From Euperipatoides rowelli (taxonomy: Eukaryota; Onychophora; Udeonychophora; Euonychophora; Peripatopsidae), in assembly GCA_003024985.2 (NCBI GenBank), contig PXIH01S0023888.1: a DNA stretch of 12,148 bases, one strand, 5' to 3'. This document shows positions 7,731 to 12,148 of the stretch, in pieces (position 1 is the stretch's first letter; the number at the start of each line of letters is the position of its first letter). A model generated the notes under the pieces. That model saw nothing but the letters and a program-made list of their open reading frames with translations. It had not been told where the DNA came from and made no database searches. Position numbers and translations under genes: made by a program.

Positions 7731-7827
7731 ATGGATCCCTAAAATTCCATTTGTCTTGACTCTTGGGCCCCACAAAGATATAATGTGCCACTGTACACTC
7801 ATATTAATATATTTTAATCAAACATAG
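7731..7827 (+). CDS. Candidate exon of an unrecognised gene (weak)
   Basis: A pyrimidine-rich tract ends in GTGATTTCAG (7721-7730), a good 3' splice site. In the frame that starts TGG at 7732 the sequence is open for 31 codons to a TAG at 7825-7827. The first part, WIPKIPFVLTLGP, looks like a buried beta strand leading to a Gly-Pro turn, loosely like the strand before a P-loop in nucleoside-monophosphate kinases. The Gly-rich GxxGxGK motif itself is absent, so that resemblance is not a functional call. There is no good GT donor. The same frame is open upstream to an ATG at 7630, but the upstream part is low-complexity. It ends two bases before the interspersed repeat at 7829. Confidence 0.18.
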
Positions 7828-8052
7828 CAATAGTAGTGAAAGACGCCAAGAATACGGTTTTAAAAATATATCTCTAGCTTTTTCTAGAGTAATTGTAACT
7901 ATGAAGTTTGCTGTACAGTTGACCAGCAAACATTTATACTCCTTTAGCCTAAATTTTGAAAAATTCATTCCCAGGGCAGGAAAGGTCATAGGGAGACCAA
8001 AATAGCCTCTGTGATTTGCTTTAGCAGGGCTTTCAAGATAATCAAACATCAT
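7804..8052 (-). pseudogene. ORF through repeat copy A, possibly a remnant of an element-encoded protein
   Basis: An 82-codon minus-strand frame with two starting ATGs covers most of repeat copy A and continues about 25 bp past its end at 7829. Its N-terminal part contains FDYLESPAK and PALGMNFSKFRLKEY. Copy B, read on the plus strand from about 9899, gives the related IFDLLKSSAK and HALGMKF before a stop. Both copies therefore share peptide-level similarity in one frame, although DNA-level similarity alone would also produce that. I do not recognise the family. No start context, domain or catalytic motif is evident, and the frame may be chance within a repeat. Confidence 0.25.
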
Positions 8053-8115
8053 TGGTCAAGAATGAGTGGCTGAGAAGGAGTATCAAACCTTGCCAAGAGA
8101 AAAACATTTCTACTC
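7829..8115 (-). repeat. Unidentified interspersed repeat, copy A
   Basis: This 287-bp segment aligns along its length with the reverse complement of 9833-10145. Conserved blocks include AAT..TATCTCT.GCT.TTTCT, the CCCAGGGCA core near 7971-7979, TTTAGCAG.GCTTT near 8020, GA.TGAGTGG.TGAGAAG near 8060, and ACATTTCTACTC at 8104-8115. Similarity stops abruptly at 7829 and fades after 8115, giving defined element-like ends. By eye identity is around 70-75% with small indels. The minus strand is assigned because the longer reading frame through the repeat runs that way. No terminal inverted repeat or poly-A tail was identified, so the class is unknown. Confidence 0.8.
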
Positions 8116-8302
8116 TTGTATTACATAGATTCATTTATTTATTTTCCTTGGAATGCTGTTCAGAATCCAAATGCCACAAGGTTTTTATGCCTCTACAGAA
8201 AGTGAAGAGAAGAAATTTGTTTTCGTAAAACCTTTTTTTTTTCACCAAGTATCTGGTATTGTACTTAGTACTCATATAAAAGGCAAAAAATTTAATAATA
8301 AT

Positions 8303-8832
8303 AATATAAAAACAGCATAAGGAGAAAACGACAGCTCGCACTTCTTTTTTTAAAAAGGTAAAAACTTGATTATTAAATAGACCATATATGATATTTTAAA
8401 GAAAGATTTAGGCAGCATGCAACCTTTCGCAATACAAGTAGCTCCTCAGGATACCAATTACTTGAAAATAAATTCCTTGGTGTTTTTAAATACTATTTTT
8501 TACATTAATATCAGCTGTTTTATACCAGTCAATTTTTTGAGAAGGTTTCTTCTCGTTTATTATTCAAAAACGAGAAGAAATCTTCTCTGAACAAAAAATT
8601 GACTAGTATAAAACTGCTCATATTAATGTAAAAAATAGAATTTAAAAACACCAAGGAATTTATTTTCAAGTAATTGGTATCCTGAGGAGCTACTTGTATA
8701 GTGAAAGGCTGTATGCTGCCTAGATCTTTATTTGAAATATCTTATACTGGTCTATTTAATAATAAAGTGTTTACCTTTTTAAAAAAAGAAGTGCGAGCGA
8801 GCTGTCGTTTCTCCTTATGCTGTTTTTATATT
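8303..8832. mobile_element. 530-bp near-perfect foldback (long inverted repeat) element
   Basis: The left arm (8303-8558, about 256 bp) and right arm (8568-8832, about 265 bp) are reverse complements at roughly 90% with only small indels, around a 9-base loop ATTATTCAA. The outer ends are AATATAAAAACAGC (8303-8316) and its exact complement (8819-8832). A long internal block around TAGCTCCTCAGGATACCAAT (within about 8435-8492) is identical in both arms. Near the loop, ACGAGAAGAAA pairs with TTCTTCTCGTT. The right arm carries an extra GAGC in a CGAGCGAGC motif. There is no ORF. Foldback or palindromic MITE is the best class. A TA target duplication is possible (TATAAAAAC...GTTTTTATA), but the AT-rich flanks make it undecidable. 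Transcribed, it would form a very long dsRNA hairpin. Confidence 0.93.
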
Positions 8833-8883
8833 TTTTGAATATCACAAGACAGACTCATTTGTTTTCCAACCCCATTTATTCAT

Positions 8884-8899
8884 TAATAATAATAATAAT
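8884..8899 (+). repeat. (TAA)n microsatellite
   Basis: A short TAATAATAATAATAAT run. A similar run (8293-8304) abuts the left end of the foldback. Confidence 0.85.
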
Positions 8900-8900
8900 T

Positions 8901-9591
8901 AGGGTTATGTGATGCATGTGTTTGACATCTTTCAATGTAAATGTATTTTTACCTATTCATTATTTTCTGTTATTCTGATAATTCACACTGGCTTCTTGTA
9001 TTTGAGATAATTTAAATTATAGTATTTTAATAACGGGTTAATGACTTTTTGTATGAATAATGTCATTAAAGCTATTTTGTGTGATATTGTATTTTAGTTT
9101 AGCTCTTTTTTTAAAGACCAATCGATCAAGCCCTGCAGTGCTTTAGGCTACTCTTTGTGAATTTAGATATTCTAGATCTCATATCTTTAAAATTGATTCT
9201 TGAATGCTATAAATTCACTATATATTTATATTATATGTATTGTTAATTCTCATGGGCTTGATTTATCAATATGATCCTCATAGGAATGTGAGATTTTGAG
9301 ATATCCGAATGGTTGTGCAAGTTATACGCAACATGTCCACATGTCTCCATTTATGACACTATTATTCATTAGATTATATTGTCATTATTTAGAAGTTTAA
9401 TCAAACATTTTCATTGCACTGGTCTTTTGTATACCATCACAAACTATGAGATCCTTCCGCTTCTTCTAATAGTAGGCCCCCCCTCACCTCCTGCTAGGTG
9501 CTCCAGATGAACTTAATCTACCTCCAATAATAATAAATGAAGAATCTATTCTTATTTTATGTTCAGTTTTTAATGTTTTATTTTTCATCAG
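8901..9591. other. AT-rich stretch with no gene seen
   Basis: No clear gene. A C-rich patch at 9476-9490 (seven C bases, then CTCACCTCCTGC) interrupts the AT-rich sequence. From 9476 the frame used by the next candidate exon is already open, but it has no ATG and reads through a T-rich stretch that looks like an intronic polypyrimidine tract. Confidence 0.45.
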
Positions 9592-9748
9592 GGAAAATGG
9601 ATCTCCAAAAATTGCAAAAGGTACAAAACAGGATCTAATTAACATTAAAAATGATCCTCTTGAAGAAATTATAAATTCTATTTCATCTGATTTAATTCAT
9701 TCTAAATTTCAAGTGCTAAAGGTCTTGTTGCCTAGGAGATGCAAATAA
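9592..9748 (+). CDS. Candidate exon of an unrecognised gene
   Basis: A T-rich tract ends in TTTTTCATCAG (9581-9591), a plausible acceptor. One base then completes a codon, and from GAA at 9593 the frame is open for 51 codons to TAA at 9746-9748. The peptide is strongly coding-like and hydrophilic: ENGSPKIAKGTKQ, then DLINIKNDPLEEIINSIS and SDLIHSKFQVLK, probably amphipathic helices. A donor CTAAAG|GTCTTG after codon AAG (9719-9721) would end the exon in phase 0; without it the frame ends at 9748. I do not recognise the protein. The frame stays open upstream to a TAG near 9473, so the exon start depends on the acceptor call. Codon texture, rather than length, is the main support. Confidence 0.35.
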
Positions 9749-9832
9749 ATATAGTTATGGTAATTAAATTTATCAAGAAATTTTTAAAGAAATCTGACCA
9801 AGAAATCCACTATCTATTTAATATATTATAAT

Positions 9833-10145
9833 GAGTAGAAATGTCTCTATATTGGTAAGGTTTGATCTTTCTTCTCAACCACTCATCCTAGAACACTGAT
9901 ATTTGATTTACTTAAAAGCTCTGCTAAAACCGATCAGACTGATGTTTTAGGATCCCTATGCCTTCATGCCCTGGGGATGAAATTTTGAAAATTAGGGTAA
10001 AATAAGTTACAAAATTTGATAGCAAAGTGTAAGCCAACTCAGGAGCTCTAATCACACCAGAAACAGCCAGAGATACATTTTAAAAACTTAGTTGTAGCCA
10101 CCATAGATCTAAAATAGTAACTTTGTGGCTTCTTTCAATAGTATT
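9833..10145 (+). repeat. Unidentified interspersed repeat, copy B
   Basis: This 313-bp segment is the opposite-orientation homologue of 7829-8115. Landmarks read on the plus strand are GAGTAGAAATGT (9833-9844), AAGGTTTGATC, CAACCACTCATCCTAG, AGCTCTGCTAAAA, ATGCCCTGGGGATGAAA and CTTTCAATAGTATT (10132-10145). It is longer than copy A through an extra segment of about 30 bp near 10095-10128. In-frame stops interrupt the reading frame seen in copy A. Element class unknown. Confidence 0.8.
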
Positions 10146-10785
10146 AAAATGGAATGGAATAGGTTTGAGGGATATTTTGCTTTTTATCAAAAAATTGTCT
10201 AGTAACTGGATCAAGTTGGATACAATAAACAATCATTGAAAATAATTGTGCTTTATTTTAAATTAATAAATTAGATATTGATATAAAGTATTTGGCTACT
10301 TGAGATTTTTTTCTTCCAATCATTGTTTGTTTTTTACTAATATTAACTATTGTATGTAGTTACAAATGAAATATCAATAGTTACTAATTTTAGATGACAT
10401 TGATCACCTTGTCATCTCATAATAGTTTGTCAAGTATCAGGTGAGATCAGTAGAAGAATTTCTTAAACTTTATTATTATTGGGTAAAAGTTTTCTTGACA
10501 ATAAAATGCACAAATCTGTCTATAATGAACAAAAATAGATCGAGAATAACATTTTATTAGTGAAATTGATATATTAATAAAAAAATGATTATAGTACCTG
10601 ATTGAACATTAACATTTGACCTGTTAATGATTGGACATCAACAAGGTGGTCTTGTAAGACAGCGTGTCAATTATAAATATTTTCAGAAAATACTAATAGA
10701 ATTTTTTTTTTCAATTTTTTTAAAGAATATATTTTTAATATTATACAAGTTCAAATTGGTACAAGTCCAATATTCTTAACATAGA
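10146..10785. other. AT-rich stretch with no gene seen
   Basis: No credible ORF, repeat or RNA gene was recognised. It consists of AT-rich runs typical of intron or intergenic DNA. Confidence 0.5.
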
Positions 10786-10800
10786 ATGCTATTATTTCAG

Positions 10801-10840
10801 CTGTTGACAGAAGAGGCAGACCAATTACTTTCTTTATACT
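10801..10840 (+). CDS. Candidate 40-bp exon of an unrecognised gene
   Basis: Acceptor ATTATTTCAG (10791-10800) and donor ATACT|GTATGT (GT at 10841-10842) bracket 40 bases that read LLTEEADQLLSLY plus one base in phase 0. GTATGT is a strong donor form. The in-phase peptide is acidic and helical in character. Entering in phase 0, it would follow directly from the phase-0 donor proposed at 9721. Another frame (AVDRRGRPITFF) is also open, so the frame is not certain. Forty bases is short for an exon, and no protein family is recognised. Confidence 0.25.
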
Positions 10841-10921
10841 GTATGTTGCTTTTATTAATGAATTTTGTATATAGCCTAAGCATTGTCATCAGTTCTCAAG
10901 TTTTATCCTGCCTTATATAAT

Positions 10922-11410
10922 TTTTCNGATTTTCAGAGTTTATCCTGAGTTTCTAGGTTATACTGATTTTCATGGTTTATAGTTGATTTTCATGGTTTAT
11001 ATTGATTTTCATGGTTTATATTAATTTTCATGGTTTATACTGATATTCATGGTTTTTACTGATTTTCATATTTTATACTGATTATCAGGGTTTAAACTGA
11101 TTTTAGTGTTTTTTTTTTGTAATTTTCAAGGTTTATTCTAATTTCCAAGGTTTTAGGGTTTATCCTAATTTTCAGGGTTTATCCTAATTTTTAGGGTTTA
11201 TCCTAATTTTCAGGATTTATCCTAATTTTCAGGGTTTATCCTAATTTTCAGGGTTTATCCTAATTTTCAGGGTTTATCCTAATTTTCAGGGTTTATCCTA
11301 ATTTTTGCTGTTTATCCTAATTTTTGCTGTTTTTCCTAATTTTTGCTGTTTTTCCTAATTTTTGGTGTTTATCCTAATTTTCAGGGTTTATCTTGATTTT
11401 TAGGATTTTC
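10922..11410 (+). repeat. 19-bp minisatellite, about 25 copies, with a 5'-to-3' variant gradient
   Basis: The core unit TTTTCAGGGTTTATCCTAA repeats in tandem. Left copies (about 10925-11090) are diverged and resemble GATTTTCATGGTTTATACT; a disordered zone lies at about 11100-11150; copies at about 11155-11300 are nearly identical; a variant block at about 11301-11360 carries TTTTTGCTGTTT in place of TTTTCAGGGTTT; and the array ends in diverged copies. The period is not a multiple of 3 and no long ORF crosses it. An ambiguous base lies at 10927. The pattern fits growth by unequal exchange with recent homogenisation in the centre-right part. Confidence 0.95.
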
Positions 11411-11929
11411 ATGAATCAGATAATCACCTAGTTTTTTGTTAAAATAATTGTCTTTTAGTCAAAAATGCATTGTTTTATAATAAAGGCATATGCCACTCTA
11501 ATTGAGGTAGAAAAATACAGATGGCAATATTTTGTTACAAGTAAAAAAGGAACATCTCACTGAATTGTACCCTTGTTATAATTTGATTGATATTTTGCCT
11601 TTAAATTACATTTATTGCTAATAAAATAGACTGTACAGTATATGAATACTACATTGTCATTTTACAAAAAGCCTCCATAATTAAAGATAGGTTCAAGTTC
11701 TGACAGGTCATAGCTGAGGAAATCATAGACTTCATTGATTGATGACCAGAACTTTAGAAAAAGATCTTTAATACAGACAGTTATGTGGGAAATGTGCATA
11801 AGGAGAAAAAATTTACTTTATCACAATATGAAGGAAGAATGATTTTGAACCAATCAAATATTGCATGTTCATTTATTGAAACCCAGAAGAATAAATGATA
11901 TGAAAAAAAAAGTGGTCTATCAGATTCAC
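11411..11929. other. AT-rich stretch with no gene seen
   Basis: No gene recognised. It contains a 14-base match (GCATAAGGAGAAAA, 11796-11809) to the terminal part of the foldback at 8315-8328. Confidence 0.5.
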
Positions 11930-12148
11930 TTTACATCATCTGGATAAATTTATAAAGGGGGAACATGATGCACATATGTTAAAATCTGTGCAATTTACAT
12001 CCTGTGGATAAATTCATAAAGAGTGAAAATTTAAATGATACACATTAACATACGTTAAAACCTGCACAATTTACATCCTGCGGATAAATTCATAAAGTGA
12101 AAATTTAAATGATGCACATTAACATACGTTAAAACCTGCACAACTTAC
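11930..12148 (+). repeat. About 75-bp tandem repeat, 3 copies plus a partial, truncated by window edge
   Basis: Copies start at 11930 (64 bp), 11994 (76 bp) and 12070 (74 bp), with the first bases of a fourth at 12144. Each begins TTTACATC[A/C]T[C/G] followed by GGATAAATT[C/T]ATAAAG and ends GTTAAAA[T/C]CTG[T/C]GCAA. Copies 2 and 3 differ at few positions; copy 1 is more diverged and lacks a roughly 11-bp AAATTTAAATG-like segment. The most divergent copy at the left edge is usual for a satellite-type array that continues to the right. Confidence 0.93.

Noticed and set aside
8135-8341. Minus-strand ORF of 68 codons
   Set aside because: It is low-complexity and runs into the left arm of the foldback; no homologous frame is expected there.
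10922-11410. CRISPR array or telomeric repeat
   Set aside because: The 19-bp units are directly adjacent without unique spacers, and the GGGTTTATCCTAA core is not a TTAGGG-type telomere; it is a minisatellite.
1-12148. tRNA, rRNA or other structured RNA genes
   Set aside because: Reading both strands by eye I found no tRNA-like A/B box pair with a matching cloverleaf and no conserved rRNA segment; a covariance-model scan would be needed to exclude diverged cases.

Overview
This window looks like non-coding, repeat-rich DNA from an animal nuclear genome, most likely an invertebrate. The evidence is an A+T content of roughly 70% by eye, many mononucleotide and short tandem repeats, decayed class II transposons with target-site duplications, splice-acceptor-like polypyrimidine tracts, and no long open reading frame or prokaryotic gene organisation. 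A mollusc is possible on texture alone (GACA/GACGGACA tracts, frequent TAGGCCTA-like motifs), but nothing here proves a taxon. Three isolated 'n' bases (2357, 3880, 10927) suggest a draft assembly.

Layout. 1-1866: mostly featureless AT-rich DNA, with a weak minus-strand ORF (80-322) and a short coding-like segment behind a good splice acceptor (549-655). 1867-1935: a 14-bp tandem repeat with an alternating two-variant pattern. 1936-4059: featureless apart from a GACA-type tract. 4060-4314: a MITE-like element with 21-bp terminal inverted repeats. 4795-5245: a probable decayed hAT-type non-autonomous element with a 7/8 target duplication. 5861-6835: a clear, internally deleted hAT transposon with a perfect 8-bp target-site duplication (CAGACAAT) and two recognisable pieces of its dead transposase. 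6842-6954: two small hairpins. 7829-8115 and 9833-10145: two diverged copies of one unidentified interspersed repeat in opposite orientation. 8303-8832: a 530-bp nearly perfect foldback (arms about 260 bp, 9-nt loop) between those two copies. 10922-11410: a 19-bp minisatellite of about 25 copies with a sequence gradient. 11930-12148: a roughly 75-bp tandem repeat running off the right edge.

Genes. No complete gene can be called. Plus-strand segments at 549-655, 7731-7827, 9592-9748 and 10801-10840 each follow a plausible acceptor and have a coding-like reading frame. The last two are compatible in splice phase and could be neighbouring exons of one gene whose introns hold the repeats. I recognise none of these peptides and hold them at low confidence. 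The best-supported story is an intronic or intergenic region colonised by several DNA-transposon families and reshaped by tandem and inverted duplication.
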